Below, one piece after another: positions 1-5,425 of a stretch of DNA of 6,871 nucleotides. The stretch's first letter is position 1, and every line of letters starts with the position of its first letter. The stretch is from assembly GCA_029287105.1 (NCBI GenBank), contig JARFRT010000310.1, forward strand, positions 1 through 6,871, in the 5' to 3' direction. The stretch comes from Akkermansiaceae bacterium (lineage in GTDB: Bacteria > Verrucomicrobiota > Verrucomicrobiia > Verrucomicrobiales > Akkermansiaceae). A model generated the notes under the pieces. It did no database searches and was not told the DNA's origin. It saw only the letters and a program-made list of their open reading frames with translations. The position numbers and the translations under genes are program-made.

Positions 1-1650
1 GCGTGTCAGTTGCCCCTCGGGGAAAATGCACACCACCGCTCCCTCCCCGAGGGCATCGGCGGCCACCCGCAGTGCCTCTTTCGCACGGGTCTCGGAAATA
101 GGCACGGTATCAAACAACCTGACAAATTTCCCGATCCACGGGCGTTTGAAATATCCATCATACATCAAAAACCTCACCTTGCGCGGGCAGGCGACCGAAA
201 GGATAAAGGCATCGACGTAGCTCACATGGTTCGGCGTTAATAAAACGCCCCCGTCCTTCGGCACTCGCTCCGCATTCAATGTCCGGATCCGGTAGAAGAC
301 CTTGAACAGGCCGAGCACCATAAGCCGGACAAAATGCTGCGGTAATAACCTGGCGGAGTAATTGGTAACAACCACGCAAACCACCGCCAAAGCCCCGAAT
401 TGGATGCTGTAAGGGACTGCGTAATGCGCCATGGCAAACTGGACTACCACGGCTAATAATCCGGCCAGGCAATCGAGCAAGTTCAAGCCCGCCAAGACCC
501 GACCTCTTTTTTCCGGGGGGCAGACATCCTGCAGGTAGGCATTGAGCGGAACCAAAAGCATGGCTCCCCCAGCCCCGGCAAATGCCAGCCAGGTCATCAA
601 CCAGACCCGTTCAATCGGGCCAAGCCCAAGGGCTATGGAGCCAATCAGCATGATCAACCCGCCCAGGGGCACCAAGCCAAGCTCGATGTTCTTTTTGCAA
701 ATCAACGAGGCAATCACACCGCCCAGCGCAATACCGCCACTGGCGGCCAGCATCAACCAGGAATTCTCAGTGCCAAAACCAACCCCCCCGCCACCCGACA
801 AATCAGACCCAATCTGAATAGCGGCCAGATTGATGAAACCGGCAAACCCCCAGAAAAATGCGACACCGACACCACTCAGCCGAATCCGGCGGTCGTCCCA
901 CAGGTCCTTGAGTTGCCCGAAATGCTCAATGAAAAGGCCCTTGCGAAACGGCCGGTTACTCATCGGTTGCACCCGTTCAACTTGAAAACTCAACACCAAA
1001 CTCATAATCGCGGCCACGCCAATCACCATCATCGGAAAATAGGCCGCCTCCCAAATCCCCAAGCCGGCCTCACGCCTCAGATCATACCACCATCCCGAAA
1101 CAATCTGCCCGAAACAGACGGCCAAAATCACGGACATTTCCAACACGCCGCTGGCAAAACCTAATCGACTGTGCCCAACCAACTCCTTCACAATCCCCTT
1201 CTTGGCGGGACTCAGCAGAACCGATTCAACCGACAAAAGGAAAAATCCCAACACCGCCAATGGCAAACTCTGGATGGCTACGGCAAAGACAATCAGGGCC
1301 AATACAACCAACTGCATACACAGGGTGCCGCGGATGACATAGGTCTTACTGAAGCGATCTGAAAGCCAGCCCGAGATCGGAGCAAATAAAATAAAGGGTA
1401 AGACAATCAGGGCACCGAGGACGTGAGCTATGCGTTCCCCTAAAAACCCGACGTCATCCCCCACCTCCCTGGCCTGAAACACCAAAGCACCTGCCAGAGG
1501 GATCAACAAAAATTGAGCCGCTTTATCATTAAAGGCATTCTGGGTTTGTAAGGTCAACAAACTCCAAAACGATATCCAGTTCCTCCGTGTCGGTTGGTCA
1601 GTTGACTCCGTTTCGTTCGCTGCGCTATTCATCCCAGGCATGCTGGCCAT
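1..1650 (-). CDS. LplT-like transporter fused to Aas/PlsC-type acyltransferase (partial, C-terminus off the left edge)
   Basis: Reading the minus strand gives 550 codons without a stop, running off the left edge. Residues about 25-435 are a multi-span major-facilitator domain close to LplT, the lysophospholipid flippase. Visible signatures are NAFNDKAAQF (38-47), a motif-A-like GWLSDRFSK (94-102), SPAKKGIVKEL (147-157) and VPLNAYLQ (367-374). From about 450 a glycerolipid acyltransferase domain begins. Its catalytic block is NHVSYVD (H475, D480), and FPEG is at 543-546. In E. coli, LplT imports lysophospholipids and Aas re-acylates them at the inner membrane; here both are one chain. In similar fusions an AMP-binding acyl-ACP synthetase follows, which would lie outside the window (inference). 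The start is uncertain: ATGs at 1650, 1641 and 1632 are all in frame, none has a good ribosome binding site, and an in-frame stop lies upstream at about 1705-1707. Confidence 0.9.
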   Translation of the reverse strand, partial: MASMPGMNSAANETESTDQPTRRNWISFWSLLTLQTQNAFNDKAAQFLLIPLAGALVFQAREVGDDVGFLGERIAHVLGALIVLPFILFAPISGWLSDRFSKTYVIRGTLCMQLVVLALIVFAVAIQSLPLAVLGFFLLSVESVLLSPAKKGIVKELVGHSRLGFASGVLEMSVILAVCFGQIVSGWWYDLRREAGLGIWEAAYFPMMVIGVAAIMSLVLSFQVERVQPMSNRPFRKGLFIEHFGQLKDLWDDRRIRLSGVGVAFFWGFAGFINLAAIQIGSDLSGGGGVGFGTENSWLMLAASGGIALGGVIASLICKKNIELGLVPLGGLIMLIGSIALGLGPIERVWLMTWLAFAGAGGAMLLVPLNAYLQDVCPPEKRGRVLAGLNLLDCLAGLLAVVVQFAMAHYAVPYSIQFGALAVVCVVVTNYSARLLPQHFVRLMVLGLFKVFYRIRTLNAERVPKDGGVLLTPNHVSYVDAFILSVACPRKVRFLMYDGYFKRPWIGKFVRLFDTVPISETRAKEALRVAADALGEGAVVCIFPEGQLTR

Positions 1651-1687
1651 GACAACATAAAATAGCGAGCCAATCCAATCGACTTTT

Positions 1688-1716
1688 TTAACAAGAGTAT
1701 TGATTCAAATGATACT
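1688..1716 (+). promoter_or_regulatory. Predicted sigma70-type promoter for the DUF167 gene
   Basis: A -35-like TTAACA (1688-1693, five of six consensus bases) is followed after exactly 17 bases by a -10-like GATACT (1711-1716, four of six). Transcription would start near 1723. That leaves a leader of about 18 bases containing the ribosome binding site GAGGTG (1730-1735), five bases before the ATG at 1741. This is a match by eye to the E. coli consensus; promoter preferences of this organism are not known from the window. Confidence 0.5.
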
Positions 1717-1717
1717 C
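1695..1717. promoter_or_regulatory. Imperfect 23-base inverted repeat in the divergent spacer (possible operator)
   Basis: GAGTAT (1695-1700) and ATACTC (1712-1717) are perfect inverted arms around an 11-base centre that is itself partly symmetric. The dyad covers the spacer and -10 of the predicted rightward promoter and lies in the only spacer between two divergent genes. A bound regulator there could control both directions. No regulator gene is in the window, and a chance palindrome in AT-richer DNA is possible. Confidence 0.35.
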
Positions 1718-1740
1718 CCGGTCAGTGTCGAGGTGCCATT

Positions 1741-2010
1741 ATGATTCTCCGCATCAAGGCCAGCCCCAATGCCCGCCGAAATGAAATCACCGCCTGGGAA
1801 CAAGACCCCCTCGTGGGGCCGGTGCTGCGCGTACGCATTCAGTCGCCCCCCGTCGATGGCAAAGCCAATAAGGCCCTCGCCACTTTTCTGGCAAAGTCGC
1901 TCGGGCTTTCCCCATCCCAGATCCGCCTGAAAAAGGGCACGACCTCACGGATTAAAACGTTCGAAATACCCGATGGAACGGCACTTCCCGATTCATTCCC
2001 GCCACATTGA
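1741..2010 (+). CDS. DUF167 / YggU family protein
   Basis: This 89-residue protein matches the small DUF167 (YggU) family over its whole length. The opening strand ILRIKASPNARRNEI, the central hallmark PPVDGKANKAL and the closing GTTSRIKTFEI are all present in the family order. No enzymatic activity is established for the family, which is widespread, soluble and around 75-100 residues, so the length is normal. The ATG at 1741 is supported by GAGGTG at 1730-1735, the only clear Shine-Dalgarno sequence before a complete, well-supported gene in this window, and by the family N-terminus starting there. It is divergent from the transporter-acyltransferase gene and lies 97 bases before the L,D-transpeptidase gene on the same strand. 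The molecular role is unknown. Confidence 0.9.
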   Translation: MILRIKASPNARRNEITAWEQDPLVGPVLRVRIQSPPVDGKANKALATFLAKSLGLSPSQIRLKKGTTSRIKTFEIPDGTALPDSFPPH

Positions 2011-2107
2011 CGCCCCGGCCGTCACAAACCGTCAATGCAACCGAGGCTTGCCAACCGCCGCGTTTTCCTGTAAGTGAATCAATTAATTACCCCGAACGTA
2101 CCTGTCT

Positions 2108-2758
2108 ATGAGAAACCTGTCCCCCATTATTTTCGCGTGTCTGGCCGCCTGCCTATTCAATAGTTGCAGCAACTCCGGCACCCCCAATCCCAACCAGACC
2201 GCGCCATTCAAGGCCGTTCACGTCAACCCCTACAAGCCGGGCACCTACGCGCACTTCCGCTCCCAGAAAGCCTACCCGCGGAACTACGGGGTGTGGAAAA
2301 ACGAGGCCGTGCTCGCCCGCACCAACGCGACGAACGCCAGCATCCGCATCGACATCTCCGACCAGCGTGCCTACCTCATGAACGGCACCGAACTCGCCAT
2401 GGACTACCCCGTGGCCACCGGCCGCTCCAAGTACCCGACCCCAACCGGAAATTTCCGCGTGCTCGAGAAAATCAAGGAGGAAAAACGATCCTCCACTTAT
2501 GGTAAAATCTACGATGCCGAAGGAGAACTGGTCAAATCCGATGCCGACAGTCGAGTCGACCCCATCCCGGAAGGCGGGAAATACGTAGGTGCCGCCATGC
2601 CCTACTGGATGCGAATCACCTGGGACGGCGTCGGCATGCACAAGGGCAATGTCCCCCGCCACCCCGCCTCACACGGGTGTGTCCGCACTTATTATAAGGT
2701 CGTCTCCACCGTCTTCAGCAAAGTGCGCGTGGGAACACGGGTGTCGATTGTGCAGTAG
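2108..2758 (+). CDS. L,D-transpeptidase (YkuD domain) lipoprotein
   Basis: A 216-residue predicted envelope enzyme that would form 3-3 cross-links in peptidoglycan or attach proteins to it. The N-terminus is a short lipoprotein signal: MRN, then hydrophobic residues to a lipobox LAAC (lipid on C15), with FNSC (C20) a less canonical alternative. A low-complexity linker of about 50 residues follows. The YkuD catalytic domain runs from about residue 78 to 214, with TGRSKYPTPTGNF (104-116) and the active-site block H178 ... SHGCVR (188-193), so the nucleophile is C191 with H178 and H189 nearby. All expected catalytic residues are present, so it should be active. The ATG at 2108 has no Shine-Dalgarno sequence, but the signal peptide starts there. 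An AT-rich patch at 2076-2089 could be part of a promoter, though no good -35 pairs with it. Confidence 0.93.
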   Translation: MRNLSPIIFACLAACLFNSCSNSGTPNPNQTAPFKAVHVNPYKPGTYAHFRSQKAYPRNYGVWKNEAVLARTNATNASIRIDISDQRAYLMNGTELAMDYPVATGRSKYPTPTGNFRVLEKIKEEKRSSTYGKIYDAEGELVKSDADSRVDPIPEGGKYVGAAMPYWMRITWDGVGMHKGNVPRHPASHGCVRTYYKVVSTVFSKVRVGTRVSIVQ

Positions 2759-2785
2759 ACGGCCCCGCCTGTCCACAGAGGATCC

Positions 2786-3076
2786 GTGGATCGCGGGTTG
2801 CGCAGGTTTACCACTTGCCCCTGTCACCGTTCGGGGTGCTGTCTGGCGGTTCCCTGGAATCACTTCATGCCGTCCACTCGATTGCCCCTTGGCTTCTTCT
2901 TCGCCGTTCCTTGCAGTGCCAGCCTCGGGGAATGCACCTACTTCGGGTCATTGATTGGGAGTTCGGTGCCGCTCGACGCAGGCACTGGCTTTTCTCCGAT
3001 TGCGGTTGTGCCCGAGCCTTCTGTCAGCCTGCTCTCCTTGCTCGGCGCGGGCCTCATCCTCCGCCGGCGCCGTTGA
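2786..3076 (+). pseudogene. PEP-CTERM sorting-signal ORF, probably the remnant of an exosortase substrate gene
   Basis: The last 22 residues of this 96-codon frame form a complete PEP-CTERM signal: VPEPS (75-79), a hydrophobic helix (VSLLSLLGAGLIL) and RRRR at the very end. In exosortase-bearing bacteria this tail directs exported proteins to sorting and cleavage at the membrane. The rest does not look like such a substrate. Residues 1-27 are Cys- and Arg-rich with no signal peptide, and the body is only about 50 residues against the usual 150 or more. A GTG at 2786 follows AGAGGA (2777-2782), 27 bases after the transpeptidase stop, so translation is possible. An ATG at 2867 gives a 69-residue form with a weak hydrophobic start. 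I read it as a decayed or truncated gene whose tail survives; a very short genuine substrate is the alternative. Confidence 0.5.
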
Positions 3077-3188
3077 TGCTCCCCCGGAAATGATCACGAC
3101 AGATCCCCGTAATGGGCCCGTTAGCGGGTTGACGGTGTTCTTCCCTCCGGGAGGTCGGAACCATGGTCGCATTCCTTTCGATGGGAAA
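3077..3188. other. Convergent spacer with no recognised gene
   Basis: Between the PEP-CTERM stop and the hairpin group that ends the chaperone operon I see no convincing gene. Small symmetric pieces occur, such as CCCG-TTAG-CGGG (3117-3128) and TCCC-TCC-GGGA (about 3144-3154). A 28-codon frame from the ATG near 3163 runs into the terminator and has no support. Confidence 0.4.
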
Positions 3189-3205
3189 GTGTGGGCGGTC
3201 CACAC
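3189..3205. other. Hairpin just beyond the groL terminator
   Basis: GTGTGG (3189-3194) and CCACAC (3200-3205) form a perfect six-base-pair stem with a five-base loop. On the minus strand it begins immediately after the six-T tract of the groL terminator. It could act on read-through transcripts or serve leftward-moving and rightward-moving transcription together with the main hairpin. Confidence 0.45.
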
Positions 3206-3239
3206 AAAAAACCCCGGCTGCTGATGAGCAACCGGGGTT
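3206..3239 (-). terminator. Intrinsic terminator of the groS-groL transcript
   Basis: On the minus strand, AACCCCGG and CCGGGGTT (plus-strand 3232-3239 and 3210-3217) pair as an eight-base GC-rich stem. It is extended inward after one mismatch by TGCT/AGCA around a four-base loop. A run of six T follows (plus-strand A at 3206-3211, the first two shared with the stem). It lies 59 bases past the groL stop and has all parts of a Rho-independent terminator. On the plus strand the tail is only TTGTTGATTT, so termination of the converging genes would be weaker. Confidence 0.88.
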
Positions 3240-3274
3240 GTTGATTTGAGTCAGGGCTTGCGCCGTAGTTTGAT

Positions 3275-3293
3275 CATGACCGAGACGGTCATG
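3275..3293 (-). other. 3'-UTR hairpin directly after the groL stop codon
   Basis: CATGACCG and CGGTCATG are perfect eight-base inverted arms with a three-base loop, five bases after the groL stop. No T-tract follows, so it is not itself a terminator. A role in protecting the 3' end of the groL mRNA is plausible but inferred. Confidence 0.55.
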
Positions 3294-3298
3294 CCACG

Positions 3299-4942
3299 TT
3301 ACATCATGCCGCCCATTCCGCCCATGCCGCCCATGCCGTGGTCGTGGCCGCCGGCCTCTGGAGCTTCTGGCTCGGGGAGGTCGGTGATGACACACTCGGT
3401 GGTGAGCAGGAGGCCGGAGATGGAGGCTGCGTTCTGGAGTGCAGAACGGGTCACCTTGGTGGGATCAACCACACCGTCCTTGATCAGGTCGGTGTATTTG
3501 CCGGTGGCGACGTTGTAGCCTTCGTTGTTGGCTGCGTTTTTGACACGCTCGACAATGAGGGCACCTTCGAGGCCGGCGTTGGCAGCGAGCTGGCGAAGCG
3601 GAGCTTCGACGGCGCGCGCAACGATCTCAGCGCCCGTGGCTTCGTCGCCCTCGAGTCCGAGATCACCCATGTTTGCCTGGGCGCGGATGAGTGCGGTTCC
3701 GCCTCCGGCGACGATACCCTCTTCGACAGCAGCGCGCGTGGCGTGCAGGGCGTCTTCGACGCGGGCCTTCTTCTCCTTCATCTCGGTCTCGGTGGCAGCA
3801 CCGACGTTGATGACGGCAACACCGCCTGCAAGTTTGGCGAGGCGCTCCTGGAGCTTCTCACGATCGTAGTCCGAGGAGGTGTCCTCGATCTGCTTGCGGA
3901 TCTGGTTGACGCGGCCGGTGATGGATTCGCTGGTGCCTTCGCCTTCGACGATGGTGGTGGCGTCCTTGGTGATGGTGATGCGCTTGGCGGAGCCGAGGTC
4001 GTCGAGTTCGACGTTCTCGAGCTTGATGCCGAGGTCCTCGGTGATGACTTTACCACCGGTGAGGATGGCGAGGTCTTCGAGCATGGCCTTGCGGCGATCG
4101 CCAAAGCCGGGGGCTTTGACAGCGGCAACGTTCAGGGTGCCGCGGAGCTTGTTTACCACCAGGGCAGCAAGGGCTTCGCCTTCGACGTCCTCAGCAATGA
4201 TGAGGAGTGGCTTGCCGGTTTTGGCTGCTTTTTCGAGGAGTGGGAGGAGGTCCTTGAGCGAGCTGATCTTCTTCTCGTTGATGAGAATCAGGGCGTCGTC
4301 CAGGGAGGCTTCCATCGCTTCGGCATCAGTGACGAAGTAGGGGCTGAGGTAACCCTTGTCGAACTGCATACCTTCGACGACGTCGAGGTTGGTTTCGATT
4401 CCCTTGGCTTCTTCCACGGTGATGGTTCCGTCTTTGCCCACCTTGTCCATGGCCTCGGCGATGATGCCGCCGATTTCCTGGTCCCAGTTAGCCGAGACGG
4501 TCGCGACCTGTGCGATCTCGCTGGTGTCGGAGACCTGCTTGGAGATCAGGTGAAGTTGGGCGACGATGGCCTCGGATGCCTTCATGATGCCACGTTGCAG
4601 TGAGATCGGGTTGGCACCGGCGGTGACGTTGCGCAGGCCTTCCTTGTAGATGGCTTCGGCGAGCACGGTCGCGGTGGTCGTTCCGTCACCTGCGATGTCG
4701 GAGGTCTTGCTGGAGACCTCGCGGATGAGCTGGGCGCCCATGTTCTCGTAGGGGTCGTCAAGTTCGATTTCCTTGGCGACCGTAACACCGTCCTTGGTGA
4801 TGGTTGGCGAGCCGAATTTTTTGTCGATGATGACGTTGCGTCCTGCGGGCCCGAGGGTTGTCTTGACGGCACGAGCCAGCTTTTCTACACCGCGGAGGAG
4901 TGCGTGACGTGCTGTTTCGTCGAATTGTAATTGTTTAGCCAT
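3299..4942 (-). CDS. groL: Chaperonin GroEL (Hsp60)
   Basis: This 547-residue protein is full-length (E. coli has 548) and collinear with GroEL throughout. It forms the double-ring cytosolic chamber that folds proteins with ATP and the GroES lid. The nucleotide-site blocks are intact: LGPAGRNV (30-37), TKDGVTVA (49-56, with D51), GDGTTTA (85-91, with D86), D397 in the VEDALHATRAA stretch, and GIVAGGGTAL (409-418). The apical domain spans about 190-375, including GYLSPYF (197-203). The disordered tail is Gly/Met-rich and has two histidines, GGHDHGMGGMGGMGGMM (531-547), typical of canonical GroEL. The ATG at 4942 fits the family N-terminus MAKQLQF, but no Shine-Dalgarno sequence precedes it; the leader instead holds CCAA repeats. 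It lies 64 bases after groS, almost certainly co-transcribed, and ends at the terminator at 3206-3239. Confidence 0.99.
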   Translation of the reverse strand: MAKQLQFDETARHALLRGVEKLARAVKTTLGPAGRNVIIDKKFGSPTITKDGVTVAKEIELDDPYENMGAQLIREVSSKTSDIAGDGTTTATVLAEAIYKEGLRNVTAGANPISLQRGIMKASEAIVAQLHLISKQVSDTSEIAQVATVSANWDQEIGGIIAEAMDKVGKDGTITVEEAKGIETNLDVVEGMQFDKGYLSPYFVTDAEAMEASLDDALILINEKKISSLKDLLPLLEKAAKTGKPLLIIAEDVEGEALAALVVNKLRGTLNVAAVKAPGFGDRRKAMLEDLAILTGGKVITEDLGIKLENVELDDLGSAKRITITKDATTIVEGEGTSESITGRVNQIRKQIEDTSSDYDREKLQERLAKLAGGVAVINVGAATETEMKEKKARVEDALHATRAAVEEGIVAGGGTALIRAQANMGDLGLEGDEATGAEIVARAVEAPLRQLAANAGLEGALIVERVKNAANNEGYNVATGKYTDLIKDGVVDPTKVTRSALQNAASISGLLLTTECVITDLPEPEAPEAGGHDHGMGGMGGMGGMM

Positions 4943-4965
4943 GATAAGTTAATGGTAGTTTGTTA

Positions 4966-4981
4966 TTGGTTGGTTGGTTGG
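4966..4981 (-). repeat. Tandem CCAA repeat, 4 units, in the groS-groL spacer
   Basis: Four perfect TTGG units on the plus strand read as (CCAA)4 in the groL leader, ending 23 bases before the groL ATG. The same unit is repeated five times before groS. The stretch has no G on the sense strand and should be unstructured as RNA. Confidence 0.85.
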
Positions 4982-4982
4982 T

Positions 4983-4998
4983 GTGGCACGGGAGCCAC
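4983..4998 (-). other. Short hairpin between groS and groL
   Basis: GTGGC (4983-4987) and GCCAC (4994-4998) pair around a six-base loop, eight bases after the groS stop and immediately before the CCAA repeat in the direction of transcription. There is no T-tract. It may mark an mRNA processing or stability point between the two genes, but a five-base stem can also arise by chance. Confidence 0.35.
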
Positions 4999-5006
4999 CA
5001 TGAGGT

Positions 5007-5297
5007 TTAGCTGACGATTCCGAGGAGGTCGGATTCGGACAGGATGAGGAGGTCCTCACCGTCGACTTTGACTTCGGTGCCGCCGTATTTCGAGATAAGC
5101 ACCTTGTCGCCGACTTTGACAGCGAACTCGATGGCTTTGCCATCTTCGTCCTTGCCGCCGGTTCCGAGGGAAACGACTTCAGCTTCTTGGGGTTTTTCTT
5201 GCGCGGTGTCCGGGAGGACGATGCCTCCGGAGCTAACTGATTCGGCTTCGAGACGCTTCACGAGGACGCGCTGTCCGATGGGTGTTATGGTTGCCAT
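5007..5297 (-). CDS. groS: Co-chaperonin GroES (Hsp10)
   Basis: A 96-residue protein of normal GroES length that forms the seven-fold lid of the GroEL chamber. Family landmarks are TPIGQRVLVKRLE (5-17), the mobile loop at about 17-34 with the GroEL-binding tripeptide I26-V27-L28 inside GGIVLP, then VKVGDKVLISKYGGTEV (61-77), and the closing ILSESDLLGIV (85-95). The ATG at 5297 is chosen because the family begins MATITPIGQ here. An in-frame start 66 bases upstream would only add residues encoded by the leader repeat (NQPTNQP). No Shine-Dalgarno sequence is present; the ATG follows CCAA repeats and an A-rich stretch. The gene lies 128 bases after dnaK and 64 bases before groL, on the same strand. 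Confidence 0.98.
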   Translation of the reverse strand: MATITPIGQRVLVKRLEAESVSSGGIVLPDTAQEKPQEAEVVSLGTGGKDEDGKAIEFAVKVGDKVLISKYGGTEVKVDGEDLLILSESDLLGIVS

Positions 5298-5305
5298 AAT
5301 GTTTT

Positions 5306-5325
5306 TTGGTTGGTTGGTTGGTTGG
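5306..5325 (-). repeat. Tandem CCAA repeat, 5 units, in the groS leader
   Basis: Five perfect TTGG units on the plus strand read as (CCAA)5 upstream of groS, with a further imperfect unit at 5332-5335 after an interruption. The tract ends eight bases before the ATG, where a Shine-Dalgarno sequence would normally sit. It matches the four-unit tract before groL. Confidence 0.88.
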
Positions 5326-5388
5326 TTTGGGTTGGTTTTTTGACCGCAAGTTCTGCGAATCAAACGAATTTTTTGTGGGCGGGTGATT

Positions 5389-5406
5389 GTGGCCGGGAAC
5401 GACCAC
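5389..5406 (-). other. Hairpin in the dnaK-groS spacer
   Basis: On the minus strand GTGGTCG pairs with CGGCCAC around a TTCC loop, seven base pairs including one G-U, starting about 20 bases after the dnaK stop. No T-run follows at once; the next T-rich bases are some 25 bases on. It is therefore not a standard intrinsic terminator. It could be a dnaK 3'-end stability element or an attenuation or processing site between dnaK and groS. Confidence 0.45.
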
Positions 5407-5425
5407 GCTCAGTCAGCGCGCAGAG

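Noticed and set aside
2008..2024. A TGACG/CGTCA inverted repeat at the DUF167 stop codon as a terminator
   Set aside because: The stem is only five pairs and no T-tract follows, so it cannot be supported as a terminator.
2153..2662. A 169-codon open frame on the minus strand opposite the L,D-transpeptidase
   Set aside because: The plus frame carries a lipoprotein signal and all YkuD catalytic residues; the opposite frame has only biased Gly/Val composition and no recognisable domain.
3163..3249. A 28-codon frame from an ATG near 3163
   Set aside because: It runs through the groL terminator hairpin, has no family resemblance, and its weak ribosome-binding context can be chance.
3338..4603. 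A 421-codon open frame on the plus strand opposite groL
   Set aside because: It is fully antisense to a canonical, full-length GroEL and arises from its codon bias. Antisense frames to chaperone genes are a known source of false annotations such as 'NAD-specific glutamate dehydrogenase'. Its composition (Gly/Asp/Val-rich, no domain) fits an artefact.
4966..5325. A CRISPR-like or mobile-element origin for the repeated TTGG tracts
   Set aside because: The units are four bases long with no spacers, target duplications or terminal inverted repeats; they are simple-sequence repeats.
5007..5363. A longer GroES starting 66 bases upstream
   Set aside because: The extra 22 residues come from the CCAA leader repeat and match nothing in the family, while MATITPIGQ at 5297 is the standard GroES start.
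5298..5425. CIRCE/HrcA operator before groS
   Set aside because: I searched by eye for the TTAGCACTC/GAGTGCTAA arms on both strands and found nothing close.
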